A stretch of 64,000 nucleotides of DNA from Poecilobothrus nobilitatus (GCA_947095535.1 OX352774.1:240895825-240959824); one strand, 5' to 3'. Shown: positions 50,150 through 62,914, counted from the first letter of the stretch. Translations and numbers: made by a program. Notes: generated by a model not told the origin, from the sequence alone.

Positions 50150-50460
50150 CACTATTTTGTTAAAAAAAAAAAACAAATTATTATTATTTTAAAGGAATCC
50201 TTGGTCTGAGAAAAATTGTTCACACATATGAAAATATATTGATTGAGCTTCAATGTTTTGCACACTAATTTTTGAAAAGGTTCGTAGGTAATAGGTATCC
50301 AGATTCCAGATATTTTAAAATTAGGAAATTTTTAATTTTGATCCTTTAAAGCCATTTCAAACGGTGAGGAAAATAATTTTTTTTTTTCTTAAATTACTCA
50401 TTATTAAAGATTCTACTTTTGTATGTATTCGATTCATAAAATTTTAGGAAATAGGGGAGG
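50150..50460 (+). mobile_element. Family A fragment
   Basis: TTGTTCACACATATGAAAAT, TGAGCTTCAATGTTTTGCAC, CCATTTCAAACGGTGAGG and AGATTCTACTTTTGT match the family A module in order. Confidence 0.4.
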
Positions 50461-51049
50461 AGGGAGTACAAAACATTTGACAATTATCAATTACAAAAAT
50501 TATTGAAACAATGATTGATAAAAATTAGAAAATTTTTTAAAAAGAATTTACATTAAAATAATTAAGGGTAATGAAAAACAATTATTATAATACAATTAAC
50601 GTCTTACTAAAGAGATGAATTTTAAATAATAAAAGAATGTCTGAATCTTTAAAAATTTAAAAACAAGAATCCTAATAATAAAAGTTTTTAAGCATACCTA
50701 TTATAATTAAGTGTGAAAATTAATTAGTTTGTATAAATTATTATTATAGTTACTCAGTTTATTTTTAACTTTACATTATTAAAAATTTCACTTTCAATTA
50801 GGAAACATTTTATCCATTTAATGACTATTACTTTAGTCAGTTATTTCCAGTTATTGACATACGAATTATAGATTTTTATTTTTAATAAAGACATTTAGCT
50901 TATATACGAGTAGTTGGAAAAAAATCAAAAAACAGAAAAAATCGAATATTTAAAGACAGAAATTTTTCAGAAAAATAAGTCTTCTAACTTATATTTAGTT
51001 AGAATATTAATATAAGTTACCTAACAACATTTTTTAGTACCTTCGCCTT

Positions 51050-51310
51050 ATTAAAAGCCAAATGGGGTCAAAAATTAAAACACCCTTTTAGACACCTTTA
51101 TCTTAAGCATCTGTTCAAATTTGTACAAAGTAAAACGCAAAAATTAAAGTTTCAACATTATAATTTTACATATTATGTTAATAGCTTTTCTTAATTATAT
51201 AGGGTTACCTTAAATTTGAAGAAACGTATTATGATACAGTTCAAAAATTTTTTTGAATGAATTATTTTTTCATCTTTTTTTCAAAAAATTTTTCGGTTAA
51301 AAAACCATAT
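51050..51310 (-). mobile_element. Family A fragment, minus strand
   Basis: Reversed family text: TAGACACCTTTATCTTAAGC, TGTTCAAATTTGTACAAAG, GCAAAAATTAAAGTTTCAAC, TATATAGGGTTACC. Confidence 0.4.
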
Positions 51311-51374
51311 CTCCATTAAGGTTCTAGTTTTTTTTCTTAATAAATATTAAATTATTTATTAAGAGATTTGATAC

Positions 51375-51720
51375 ATAGACATGATAACATGTCAACATTG
51401 TATCTTTTAAAAAAGCTTTGGGTAAGCAATTTGATCAAAATTTTACGGATGTCTCGTCCTACAACGTTATTTGGACTCTTCAGTAGGTTTCGTAATATTG
51501 CATTGCCTAGACAACTCCTGTTTTCAAATTTAGGTTTCAGTTTTATACTTCGCAGATGATTTTGATAAAATTTCATATAATTATAAGAATAATGAAACGA
51601 TAAAACGAAGCCTACTGAATAGTCCAAGTAATGTTGTAGGACTCCTAAAACACTCCTAAAATTTTGACAGTTCACAATATTCCAAAGTGTTTTAAATGTC
51701 TTTGTGCGCCTTTGCATTGT
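51375..51720. repeat. Diverged inverted repeat with about 130-bp arms
   Basis: Left CGTCCTACAACGTTATTTGG then ACTCTTCAGTAGG (about 51451-51488) mirrors right CCTACTGAATAGTCCAAGTA then ATGTTGTAGGACT (about 51610-51645). Pairing continues outward through CAAAATTTTA and the AAAGCTTTGGG / CCAAAGTGTTTT pair. Overlapping open frames of 63 (+) and 121 (-) codons arise here. Their translations echo each other (KKLW.. and KTLW..) because the arms are copies, so they are not evidence of a gene. A foldback or MITE relic is most likely. Confidence 0.6.
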
Positions 51721-51729
51721 GTATTCAAA

Positions 51730-54700
51730 TAAAAGTTTTGTTTGAAATTATAATTTTTAAAATCTACTCTTAAGAATTTCATTAAATCAGACTTAAAATA
51801 CTTCTAACAAATTTTTGTGGAATATTAATTAAATCCCAAGAAAAACAAGGCTTTTTTTTTTATTACCATTTCTAAAATTTTTTCTAAACTAATAAACTGC
51901 AATTTACATCATAATTAAAAATAAAAATTTGAAATATTCTTTTTTTTTTAGAAATTAAATTATTTAAATAAGATTTAATATCTGTATCAATTTTTCTTTA
52001 TAAAAATTTTCAAATTGAAAACATTTTTCTTTATTTTTTTTTTTTTTAAATATATAAACGATAATAATCATAAATGAACACTAGATAGATCAATCTTTTG
52101 TAAAATCTTTTAAAATTAAAACAACAAAAAAAATAATAAAGAAAATTTTTGAAAATAAAATACATCATTATCTATATTTGATCTGATAACATAAACATTT
52201 CAATTTCGAACGAATCATTAAATTCTAATCAATTTCTTCATTCAAAATATTTTGTCTTTTTATATATTATACTCAATTGATATCATAATAAAATTTATAA
52301 TATTTATACTTATATAAATACATACATATCTATATAAACACTCATACATATATATATATATTAAAGATTATATAAACCAACAAAAAGTATATAAGAATAT
52401 AAGAAAATAATGTTAACATAAGTCAGCAACTAAAAAATAATTACCATTATCCAATAAATACCGCCTATACGAATTTTCTTCATAATAAGTATCTAACAAG
52501 AAAAATCTCAATTTTCTTTTTTTCTTTTCTAGTTTTTTTTTTTTCTTTTTGCAATCTCCCACATTTAATCATTATTGAAGCATCCAATAAAAAAGTATCA
52601 GAGTACGGAAATTCATATATTTATAAATAAACATTAACATAATATATAAGAATACATAATATATTTATTTATATACCAATATTTATACAACATCATTTAA
52701 TATCCTTATAATATGTCAGTAAGTTCAAAAGTGTCGTAATAACTGAAAAATAAGGATATGTAATAAGTATTTGACACAGCAAAGTAAAGCAAAAGCAAAA
52801 GCAAAGAAAAAAAAACAGTTAAACGAATTATTTTCAATTTTAAACGTTTATCTTATTATACCATTTTATTAAGATTGCCAATTATATTCAATTTAAAAAT
52901 TACTTTATCAAACCTAATACAACACTATACAAAATTAAATAACGATTGGCAAGCTTTCAAATGATAATCAAATCTCTTATTTATACTCTAAAGATTTCTT
53001 TTACATTCAAGTGAAAAAAAAAAGATATATTCATATAGAAAAAAATATATATATATATATATAATATATCTTATACATATATATATATACAGAAAAAGCT
53101 AATTTTTAGGTGAAGAATAACAGTAAAAAAAAAAAAAATATTGATATAGAAACAGGGAAAGGATCAAAAGTTTTTTAAAATATTCAACCATCTTCTGTTT
53201 TTTTTTATTTTTTTGTTATTTTTCAAATTTTGGATTAACTTAAGAGAGAAATGAATTTTTATGCTAACTTTAAATAATATCACATAGTAATCCTAGAATA
53301 TGAAAATAATCAAATACAAGATTGAAAATGTTCTCTATTCAGTTTTTTTTTTTCTCTCAATATCGTTTCAAAAGAAGCAAAAGTTGGAAAAAAAAATATT
53401 CAATTATCCATGATTTTATAATAGAAAATATAATATTTTTTTTTTCTTCAAATTGAAGTCATAACTATTTTACTGTTATAAAAGAACATTTTATAGTTCA
53501 TTCTATTGTATTATTTAGAATTACTTCTAAACAAATATAATACTACTAACAATTTTTACAAAATATCTTTGCATTACATATATTTATTTTCACTATTGTT
53601 TAGTTAAAAATAAAAAAAAAAAAAAACAAAATTTAACTGTTGTCTTATTTTTCTTTATACATGAGCAAATAATGGGTCGTAGCAAAAGAAAAGAGTTATC
53701 TATATATAAAAGTTAGAACATAAAAAAAAAATTGACACAATTTAAATTTATTTTGTGCACAAAAAACAAAAAAAAATAAATGAAAAACATAACTATAGAA
53801 TAAAATGAAAAAAAAAAACAAAAAACCTGAGAAAAGACAAAATTAAAAAGGAAATGTTTCAATAAATTAATAATGAAAAAAAAAAAAAGAACAAGAACAA
53901 TAAAGATATAAAACATTTTTATATATATTCCTATCATACTTATAGTATAGCCAATAACAAAATATATAACAATTTTTTAAAAAAATTTTCATGAAAAATT
54001 TATTAAATAAAACACCTATACAAATAGATGAACATATTCTAAGAATAAACTAAATATTATGATATACTGTGCTGTACAACATCTGGAAATTGCAAAAAAA
54101 AAACTGTACCAATCTGCAAAAATAAAATTTAAAATACAAAACTTTCAATTTCAAATTCTTCGAACAGTTTTTTAATGCTAAAAATTTATTATACAACACT
54201 TTATCATAAAATTACATAAATTCAGGCGTAATAAACGTCAACTCGAATAAATTATATTTCGACACAAAAGAAAAAAAAAATTGTTTTTTTTTTTTTCTCT
54301 TCCTTATTATTTCTTTTGATAATATCATGAAAATAAAAATAAATATTTAAGATAATATTAAGTCTAAGAGTATATTAGAAGAACATTAAATAAAGGAGAG
54401 GTGTTTTGTTATTAACAAAAACACAAACATATGTTGTACAAAAGTTAAATATTTACAAAGGATATGTTTTTTTTTTTGTTTCCATATATATATACATTTC
54501 ATATATATATTAATATGTATAAGGATATACATATCTGTAATAAAAATGAGTAGATCATACTGGTTTTATATTTATATTCTTCGATTAAATAAGAGTGTTT
54601 TATAATATACATTATATATAAAAAAGAAATATAAGATACTTATTTAATATTTTTTTTTTGTTTATTTTTTATATGATTTAAATTGATTCGAAACTAATTT

Positions 54701-54900
54701 GAGTTAATTTAATCTTAAGATGAGAATCATTTAATGTAGAGTAAGAGTAATTTACTAATAAATAAATAACATATCATTAGAAAGAAATTAACAAAATAAA
54801 AATTTATTAAAAAAAAATGTTAAATCAAAAGATTTAGATAAAGAAAAAAAAAAACCATCTTTCAATAAAAAAATATATCAAGTGTAATTATTTAATTGAA
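51730..54900. other. AT-rich DNA, nothing gene-like
   Basis: TA microsatellites (52345-52362, 53045-53095, 54485-54520) and homopolymers. The frame at 53713-53937 (minus) is Phe-rich low complexity. Confidence 0.5.
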
Positions 54901-54929
54901 TACAAAAATTTTTATTCGCCTAAAAATAT

Positions 54930-55095
54930 GCAAATTTCTTATCAATATAATATTCAAAATAATTTTGTTCATTGCCACAGTGCTCTGGAACCCATATAAG
55001 TTTAATTTTTTTGTTGGTGTTACACAGTATATTTCTAATTGTTTTATTCAGGGGTTGTTTAGCGGATACGGAGGCCAAACTCGCTATTAAAACAC
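54930..55095 (-). pseudogene. RNase H fragment of a Jockey-like LINE, inverted
   Basis: On the minus strand the frame reads LASVSAKQPLNKTIRNILCN followed by NKKIKLIWVPEHCGNEQN. KIKLIWVPGHCGIEGNE is the hallmark end of the RNase H domain in Jockey-type non-LTR retrotransposons, where the His marks the active-site region. The first Asp part of the domain is missing. It lies head to head with the plus-strand LINE 3' end at 55130, so it is the inverted 5' portion of the same insertion. Confidence 0.7.
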
Positions 55096-55129
55096 CGGCA
55101 TTTACCTTTGCGCATACGTCATATAGCCC

Positions 55130-55855
55130 TAAAATCAAGGAAGCATAAAATCTTATTCGAAATATTAGACAAACAAGGTGGAATTCATTCAATGGTTTTA
55201 TAAAGAGTCATTAGCCCGATGCGAATGGTCCTCCTGTCTATACTATAGGAAACAGAAACTTAGATTGGAAAGTAGCTAGAATTAGATTAGGCCACACAAT
55301 AAGTACCAAAAAACATTTATTTGAAAAAACTCAGCCACCATCTTCCATTTTCTGTCATAATGTAATGACAATAAAACACATATTTCTAGTATGTTTAGCA
55401 GCTAGCTGGGTGCTTGGAAAACACTTGGACACTACCAACGAAGCACTTAAACTTAAAAAAGAAAATTTAGCTATATATAATAGAAGAAATTCCAAAATTG
55501 TTCTAAATATAGGAAACCATTTAGTTATAAAACTATTTATTTAATAAAAAAGGTAAGATGAAATAACATGATATAACAATGAAATCAATTATTAAAATAA
55601 AAATTTAAAATAAAATTTACAAAAATAAAATTAAAATGCTTAAAATGTATAACTAACTAAAATAAAATTAAAATATAGGATAAGTTGAATATAAAAATAA
55701 TGTCAATAATATCGTAAATAATATAAATGTAAGTAATATAATGTAATGTATTAAAAACTTAATAGCCAGGCTCAAAATGGCCTTTGTAGCTGAGGGTCTT
55801 ACTGATGTTATTACAATTTATTGTATTAATATTAGATTAAATAAATAAATAAATA
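55130..55855 (+). mobile_element. 3' end of a Jockey-like LINE: ORF2 C-terminus, 3' UTR and (TAAA)n tail
   Basis: After decayed NLIRNIRQTRWNSFNG, with stops, the frame opens at about 55260: DWKVARIRLGHTISTKKHLF, then EKTQPPSSIFCHNVMTIKHI followed by FLVC. It stops at 55544. R(I/L)R(I/L)GHT, PPS..FC and TVKHI...C are the C-terminal zinc-knuckle-like block that follows RNase H in Jockey elements. A 3' UTR of about 300 bp ends with GCTGAGGGTCTTACTGATG and a TAAATAAATAAATAA tail. The 5' part of ORF2 and all of ORF1 are absent. Confidence 0.8.
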
Positions 55856-55872
55856 ATTTTGTTGTAATAAAT

Positions 55873-55985
55873 TTGACCTCAGTGACCGAGTGGCTAAGTA
55901 TATGACGTATTAACCGAGGAAATTGATAATAGTATTTATTCAACCAATGACATCAGAAGCCGATATTAATAATACCTATTAATAT
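55873..55985 (+). mobile_element. SINE family S fragment directly after the LINE tail
   Basis: TGACCTCAGTGACCGAGTGG then CTAAGTATATGACG matches the family A-box region (TCTCGGTGACCTAGTGGGTAAG). The B box and body are lost. It starts about 18 bp beyond the LINE tail. Confidence 0.5.
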
Positions 55986-55989
55986 AAAT

Positions 55990-58290
55990 AAATTAATAAT
56001 TTTGTCTTTAAATCTTAATAGTAACATATTTTTAAGACTGTTACTATAAGACTGTTTTAAACATAAGTTTAAAGTAATTTTTGCAATAACTTCTTTCTAT
56101 TTAGATAAACAATCTTTTAAAGGGCAAAATTTAAATTACTTATCAAAACTGTTCAATGAATTTTCATACACAATAATTTAATTGATTAAATTGTACATTT
56201 TTTAAGTAGTTATTTTTAAAAAAAAAATAAATATATATACTTTCTTTCCCATCATTTTCTTTCGATGCAATTGATTGATAACTAAAATAGATGACTGGTT
56301 ATATTGTTACATCTTATATTTCTACACCACATTTTAACAATCACATTATTTAAAATAAACTAAAATAAAAAAAAAAAAGTATATAGGTACTATATTAAAA
56401 GAAACAATAATTTTTCAAAATACATACTAAGTATAATAAAAACTAATTCCATCATATTACAAAATTTTATTTCAATTTTTTATTTTTATTATTTCTTTTT
56501 TTTTATTTCTTCAAATTGTCACCAAAAGTTAAATGTACTCGACATTACAATATACAAATCTACAATATACATATAATAATATCGTATCTATAACTGTAAC
56601 TAGAATTTTAATGTTAATTAAAGGATCTAAAGTCACAAATTTCAAAATTAGGTTTTTTTTTTTTTTTTTTTGTTGTCAAAAATTTTTATTTCAGATAAAA
56701 CAAAAACAAAAAAAAACAAATACAAAAATGTTGATTGACATTCAAGGATTTTTCGCCTTAAAGAAATAGAATAAAAGATAAATAAACTTAAAATATTGTT
56801 ATTTGAAGCACAAAGTACAACAAAAAAAAAATATCCTTCTTTAATATTATGTTCATTTAATTTGATTAAATTGCCTCTTGTGATGAAATTTTGGTTTACT
56901 CATTCTTTACTATGAATTAAAAATGTTATATGAGATTCAATAAACTAAAAGACTTCGAAATAATAATAATAAAAAAAAAAACAAAATCAATTAAAACGTT
57001 TTAGAAATTAGAGAAATACCAAAAAAAGGAAAAGCATTATATTGGTATTATTTTATCTTACTTATATTCTAGTCAGATAAATATCCTTTTTATATAAGTA
57101 CATAATATGTTTGTATGTTTACTAAATTTAATAGAAAATGGAGATAACAATTATCATTTTTTTATTTTATTAAGAAATTTTCTAACAATTTAAGTCATAG
57201 AAAAATTCCCTTTTTCCCCTTTCTTTAAGAAAAATATCTATATGAAATACTATCTAATAAATAATTAAATACTAAATAAAATAAAATGAATCCCGGAAGA
57301 GTATTATTGTTTATTCAGTTTTTAGGTTTTTGTTTGTTTATTTGCTTATATATTAATACTTGTATAGAAAAATTGTATACTTTTAGAACAATTTAATATA
57401 CTAATTAATTTATATTTCATTTTAATAGAATTGAAATCTCTTATTGGTAAATTGACCCTTTAAATAAAGATTTTATCACCAATAATCTATTCATTATTAA
57501 TGATAATTACAATTGAAAATTAATACTAGAACATACTTAATATCGTATTTCTATTAGGATTATTTTTTCTTATTGTATATATTTAATGTTTGTCCTAGAT
57601 ATTCCATTTAATTTTTAGTTTTGTATATGATACTGGTATAATTTTTAAAATCACTTAATAGTTATTTTTCAATCAAATAATCAAACTTTTATAATGAATA
57701 GTTGCGTAAGATTTTCATTAATGCGCTTTTTCAAATCGAATATTAACAACTTAAACTTTTCACATTAACAAAATAAAACGAGTTCTTAAATCTAATTATC
57801 TCGGTATAACTTTTTATTGCAAACTTATATTTTCTAAGCATAAATATAAATAAGACCATAATTAAAGTTAACTTAATGCTTGATTTTTTAGCAGAATTTC
57901 TATACAATATACACTATTATCTTTATAAACGATTTTAGTCCGTCTTATTTTGTAAAATGAAAACTAAGTTTTGTTCCTCACTAACATCAACATCTTCAAA
58001 GAATTAAAGCAATACAAAACGAAAAAATTTCTCAGATTTGCCTTAAGAAGTGTTATTCGGATGAAAAATTAGAATATTCAAATAAAAACGAATTATAATT
58101 AAAGAAAATAATAAGAAGTAGTAGTAGAAGTGAACAAAAATTAGGGAACATGTTATTGTTCATAGATATTAATCCTATATAAATGTTTATCGACTTAAAT
58201 TAATGGAAATGATACCAATTCCGAATTAATTGGCAACTGATGCCAAAAAAGCAAAAAAAAAAAAATATATATATATATATCTAATCGTAA
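55990..58290. other. AT-rich DNA, nothing gene-like
   Basis: Short frames such as 56533-56769 cover a T run and A-rich sequence. No element ends seen. Confidence 0.5.
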
Positions 58291-58299
58291 TAATAGGTT

Positions 58300-58620
58300 T
58301 CTATCAGAGAACTGTATTTCATTTGAGTTTATGTTACTTGATTGTATGCCAATTGTCTGTAGTTTCAATAGCTTGTATTATCATTTCCCATTTGACTGAA
58401 TTTCATTTGTCTGTATTTCATTTGACTATATTTCGACAATAAAAGATTTAAACGAGTGGAGGCTACTGCCTCCCAACTCCTGCTAAACAAACTATTAAAA
58501 CTATAATTTTGTAACCAACTAACTCAAAAATCCTTCGTAATTATTTATTTTAAATGTTTTGTTGTTGAAATACAGTCAAATGAAATACAGACATATGACA
58601 CGCTTCCCGTAATAATACTA
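58300..58620. repeat. Foldback repeat built on TGTATTTCATTTGACTGTAT
   Basis: The left arm carries several imperfect copies (58310, 58385, 58409-58440). The right arm at 58561-58597 has the reverse, GAAATACAGTCAAATGAAAT. The arms pair over about 30 bp. A small perfect hairpin GGAGGC/GCCTCC (58459-58474) sits between them. Confidence 0.65.
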
Positions 58621-58629
58621 TAAAATGTG

Positions 58630-59510
58630 TGTGACCAGACGGATATAAACCAAAGCATAAAAAAATTGTCTACTTATTAATATATGCCAATAAAGTTAAA
58701 CTTTTATTTATTATTAGTATATACCTTTATATTTTATGTATATTAAATCAGCACCATTTAGACATTATGTAAGGATTAAATTTTTTACAAAAAAACTATC
58801 AATTAATTTTGCATTTGTTTGCATTTGCATTGAAAAAAGAAAGTTTAATAAATTCTTGTATACAGTTTGAAGAAAGCTGATTATTGATTACGGCGGTAAA
58901 CTTAATGGTAAACTTTCTGTAATGTTATCATGTTATAAAAGTGAAGAATGTTACTAAAAAATAATTTTTAAAAATATGTACTCAGAATTTCATAAAAAAT
59001 CTAAAAAAAAAAATTTAATAAATTACAAATAATTTTCTTCGTCAGAAAATTCACACTTCTATGAAGTAAAATTTAATTAATATTAAATAAAAATTTATAC
59101 AAAACATACCATTTTAACTCTTAGGCAAAAAAAAAAAAAATTTAATATATAAAAGTAAAATATGTGTTCCATTCTTTAAAATTTTATACTAAGGCTACAA
59201 AATTACACACTATACTTAATCTATAAAATAAATTATTCAATTTACTCTTGATTTTATTATTAAATTTCACCATCCGATACTATTTTTATCCAAATTTGGT
59301 AAAAAAAAAAAACAAAAAAAATTTCAACCTATTGAATATTTTTGAAAGTTTAAAATAAAATCATAAATTTTTGATCGATCAGTACAAAAAAAAAAATATG
59401 TTTGCCCTTAATTTATAAATATTTTATAGAATTTCATATAAATATTTGAAAAATTTCTGAAATAAATATAGTAAACAAATTCAGTATCTAAAAATTAAAC
59501 CTATATAGCA
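58630..59510. other. AT-rich DNA, nothing identified
   Basis: Homopolymer-rich, no repeats or frames of note. Confidence 0.5.
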
Positions 59511-59518
59511 ACAATATA

Positions 59519-60085
59519 CAGGGTGACACACAAAACTAAGATCACAAAAGAAATTACAGAGAAGGGGTATATTTTCGAAATAATAGAGTTTATTCTTAAG
59601 AATTTCCGGCCGTTACCTTGAAATTACTTTCAATTAGTTTTTAAAAATATAATAAAATTTTTGCACCTGTTGAACATAGAAGATTCGTTCAGGTATTGAT
59701 ACACAGCTGAAAATATAAGCTTTTGTACGAATATATAAACTTTTCCTAACATTAATACTTGAATAGTGAGCATTTTTAAAATTCGAAAAATATTGATATA
59801 AGAAAAATAAATATCACTTTCTATCGGCGCTACGAACTAACCCCCAAGTCAAAAATGAACTATTCCCCAATATTTTTAGATCTTAATTGATTATGAACTA
59901 ACCTCTAAAATTAAGTATGAATTGATAGTTAGATAGAATAATGAACTAATCCCCAAGTTAAGTTTTAGCAAAGATATTGGGGATTAGTTTTTTGTACTTG
60001 GAGGTTAGTAACTTGGGTTTTAGTTCATAGCGTCCCTTCTATCACCTCCTCCTTTCTTCGTGATCTTCGACTTCCGAACATCCTG
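59519..60085. mobile_element. TA-flanked MITE with a nested palindrome
   Basis: The left end CAGGGTGACACACAAAACTA ends in AGATCAC. Read inward, the right end is CAGGATGTTCGGAAGTCGAA then GATCAC. About 18 of 26 positions match. TA dinucleotides flank both ends (59517-59518, 60086-60087), which fits the Tc1/mariner superfamily. Inside, 59828-60032 is a second inverted repeat: CGCTACGAACTAACCCCCAA against the reverse of TTGGGTTTTAGTTCATAGCG, with CTATTCCCCAATA / ATTGGGGATTAG. Confidence 0.7.
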
Positions 60086-60889
60086 TACATACATAGAAAA
60101 TTAAAAATAGAAATATATTTAGCTTGGTTGATAATTTTTTGGCAAATTTTATTGTTTTAAATAAAATTTTACTCTATAAACTATAAATTTTAACTCAAAT
60201 AACTTTTTATTTTACGTAAATAAATAAAAGTGCGGTTATTTTATTTGAATTAAAGTAACTCATTGCAACCTAAAATCTAATATTACTTCACATTTAAGAT
60301 TATAACCATAACAATATTATTTGTGACTTTAAAATTACCTATTAAGGATTAATACAAATTAATTTTTTATTAAAAACACAAATATGACAATATATAAATA
60401 TTGATGAAATTGAAAATTTTGAAAAATTTAGACATTTTATATACTTAATTTTAAAATTTAAAATACAATAATTGCTATAGGCATTTTAATTTAGAGCATT
60501 AAACTTCTTTGTTTGCAATTAACTACTACTAAATTTCATTAACCGCCTTTTTTAACAATGTCCTTTATTCAATCTACATATAAATATTTCAATATTTTTC
60601 ATTTATGGTTTGGTGTTAGAATATACAGGTTTCAGCAAAGTACATATGATTTAAAATATTTTCCTAATATTTTAGAATTTTACAATAATTTAATTTTATA
60701 TGTACCTATTTTATAATGAAAAATGTAATGTTTTGAATTTCTATTTTTAAATTTTAGAATATAATTGAAAATTTAAATAAAAAAAAAAAAATTTAATTGT
60801 ATTACAAAAATATAAAATTAAAATATAGGTATTTATGAAAAAATATTTTAATGAATTTTAAAGCTGAACTACACCGATTTTTCTAATAT

Positions 60890-61748
60890 TTAGTACTACC
60901 ACCCTTAGCTTAGCCTTAATGTAGGCTACAATTCTCCTCGGTAAACTGTTAAAAATTTCTTGAGTTTCACTATCTTCAATACTATGCCAAACATATTTAG
61001 CCTTTTCTTACAACACCTTTAAGTTTTTCGGTTCTATTAGTGAATTTTTTCTTAACAATTCTCTAAACATGTTGAATAGCTTGTTTTTGTTAAAAAAATT
61101 TGGTGATTGTGGATGCCAATCAATATTTTGATCTTAGATTTATCTGTAAAAAAAAAATTACGTTTTCTCAGTCATCCAGAATTCACTCTTTTCCTATTTT
61201 AATGTAATTTAATCTTAATTTTTTATGATAATGCATTAAAATTGGATTTTTTCGTCTTCATTCTTCCTCTCAACTCTTGTTTACGTAAAGTATTACGAAT
61301 TATTTGAACATTTTCTGCATTATTTTGCGTTTCTACAAGGTATTTCCATTTTTTGAACTTGTATTGAATTATCCGTTTAATCTGATTAAACCACTTTTTT
61401 TTATTCTTATCCCTTTTTCAAGAAATATAAGAGATTTTCTCTTAGATTTTAGTTTTTTTTTTTCCTCTTAAATTTACTTTATTGGATAAATGCAAATTTA
61501 ACACTTAATTTCCAGTGAATTGAATTTTTTTTTTTCTATTTCACGACAAGAAAAACCTATTTTCACTTAATAAATAATCATAGTTAACGTTTATTTTGAT
61601 GTTGACTTCATTCTATCTAACAATAACAAAACTTTAATTAACTACTCAACATAAACAACATGAATTATTTTCAGTAGAAATTTCAGAGCAGAAAGCAACA
61701 AAAAAATTTTATAGCAATTTGAACATTTGGATTATTTGAGTCACTGTA
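60890..61748 (-). pseudogene. Tc1-like transposase relic with internal deletion
   Basis: The minus strand first shows VQIIRNTLRKQELRGRMKTK (second helix-turn-helix region), then frame-broken remnants and FFTDKSKI, the equivalent of the F-S-D-E-S-K block holding the first catalytic Asp. Immediately afterwards comes the C-terminal part: DWHPQSPN (for DWPxQSPDLNPIEN), PKNLKVL, a stop, EKAKYVWHSI, then FNSLPRRIVAYIKAK. The central catalytic core with the second Asp is missing and there are several stops, so it is dead. A plausible 5' terminus, CAGTGACTCAAATAATCC on the minus strand next to TA, lies at 61746. The opposite terminus is not visible. Confidence 0.7.
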
Positions 61749-62370
61749 AAATATAATAGCGCTTGAAGTATAAAAAGAAAATTCAAATTAAGGATCAATA
61801 ATTAATTTTCTAACTGTTAAATTATAAAATGACAAATTCAATATAAAATAAAAACTTTCATTTTATTAATAACTTTTTCAAAATGTTTAACAATCAACAA
61901 TTTAATGCAAAATTTATAAAAATTAATTAACTGAATATTATTTAGAAATTTATTTGATTAAATAATTAATGAAAGTAAAAAAAATATTAACCGGATGAAA
62001 AAAAATTTATTATTAAATTAACCTACATTTCTATTTACTTTTAATTACTTTAAATAAAAAATCAATAGAATTTTCCTATTAACTAATTTTATTATATATA
62101 CTTATATAAGTCTATTTTCGATCCAAAATTTTTTATCTTTTTTTTTTTTGTTTTGCGATGAATGTTAGAACTCTGACATTTTTTTTATTTTTCGACTAAA
62201 TTAATTAAAATTACAGGAAAAAAATCTATATTTATTTATATTGTAAATATTAAATTAATTTCTACAAAATAAGTAAGATTTTTTTATTTTCTCTTTAAAA
62301 TAAGATTTTATTAATTAATATTCATCTAAAAATATTTCTGATAGAGAGATTCCCCGTTTTTTTGCAGCAG

Positions 62371-62910
62371 CGAAATAAAGTATATATCCCACATTTGCCA
62401 TTCAAATACAAAATAAAGCCATATCGTTTCCTAAAATTTTACGAAATAAAGCCATATAGTGAAATTGACACAAATTCTAATTTTATAGTAAACAAAGTGA
62501 ACAAATAGGTATTAGATAGGGAAAAAATAGATATTGAAAAAATAGGTAGGGAATTTAAAGTTGAATTCAAAATCAGGATTGCAGCTTTTTCCAGAAAATG
62601 TATATATATTTCTTTTTTTTTTTACGGCATTATTTCATGTCCCCGACATTTTGTCCTTGAACCGTAGGACATAATATGTATATGTACATATGCAGATTCA
62701 ACAAAAATTGAAGATAAAATTGATAATTATTATTGTTTCAAAACTTAAATTACTTCATCTTGAACAAATAAGATTTCATTTTTAAAAAGGAAATAAAGCC
62801 ATATGGTTGTTTCGTAATTATGTGCGAAATAAAGCCATACACGAAAATATTGGTCATATGGTGAAATAAGGCCATTATGGCTTTATTACGTATGGCTTTA
62901 TTTTTCGACG
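62371..62910. repeat. Cluster of GAAATAAAGCCATA motifs in both orientations
   Basis: Direct copies at 62372 (partial), 62411, 62443, 62790, 62826 and 62863 (GAAATAAGGCCAT). Inverted copies ATGGCTTTATTACG and TATGGCTTTATTTTTCG lie at 62876-62907. The copies form two groups separated by about 330 bp. Subterminal short repeats of this type are seen in DNA transposons as transposase-binding sites, but no ends or target duplication can be defined here. Confidence 0.7.
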
Positions 62911-62914
62911 TCTT

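Noticed and set aside
51352..51717. A 121-residue gene on the minus strand
   Set aside because: The frame spans both arms of an inverted repeat, no domain is recognised, and the opposite strand has an echoing frame.
53713..53937. Phe-rich membrane protein on the minus strand
   Set aside because: Antisense of poly(A) runs; no other support.
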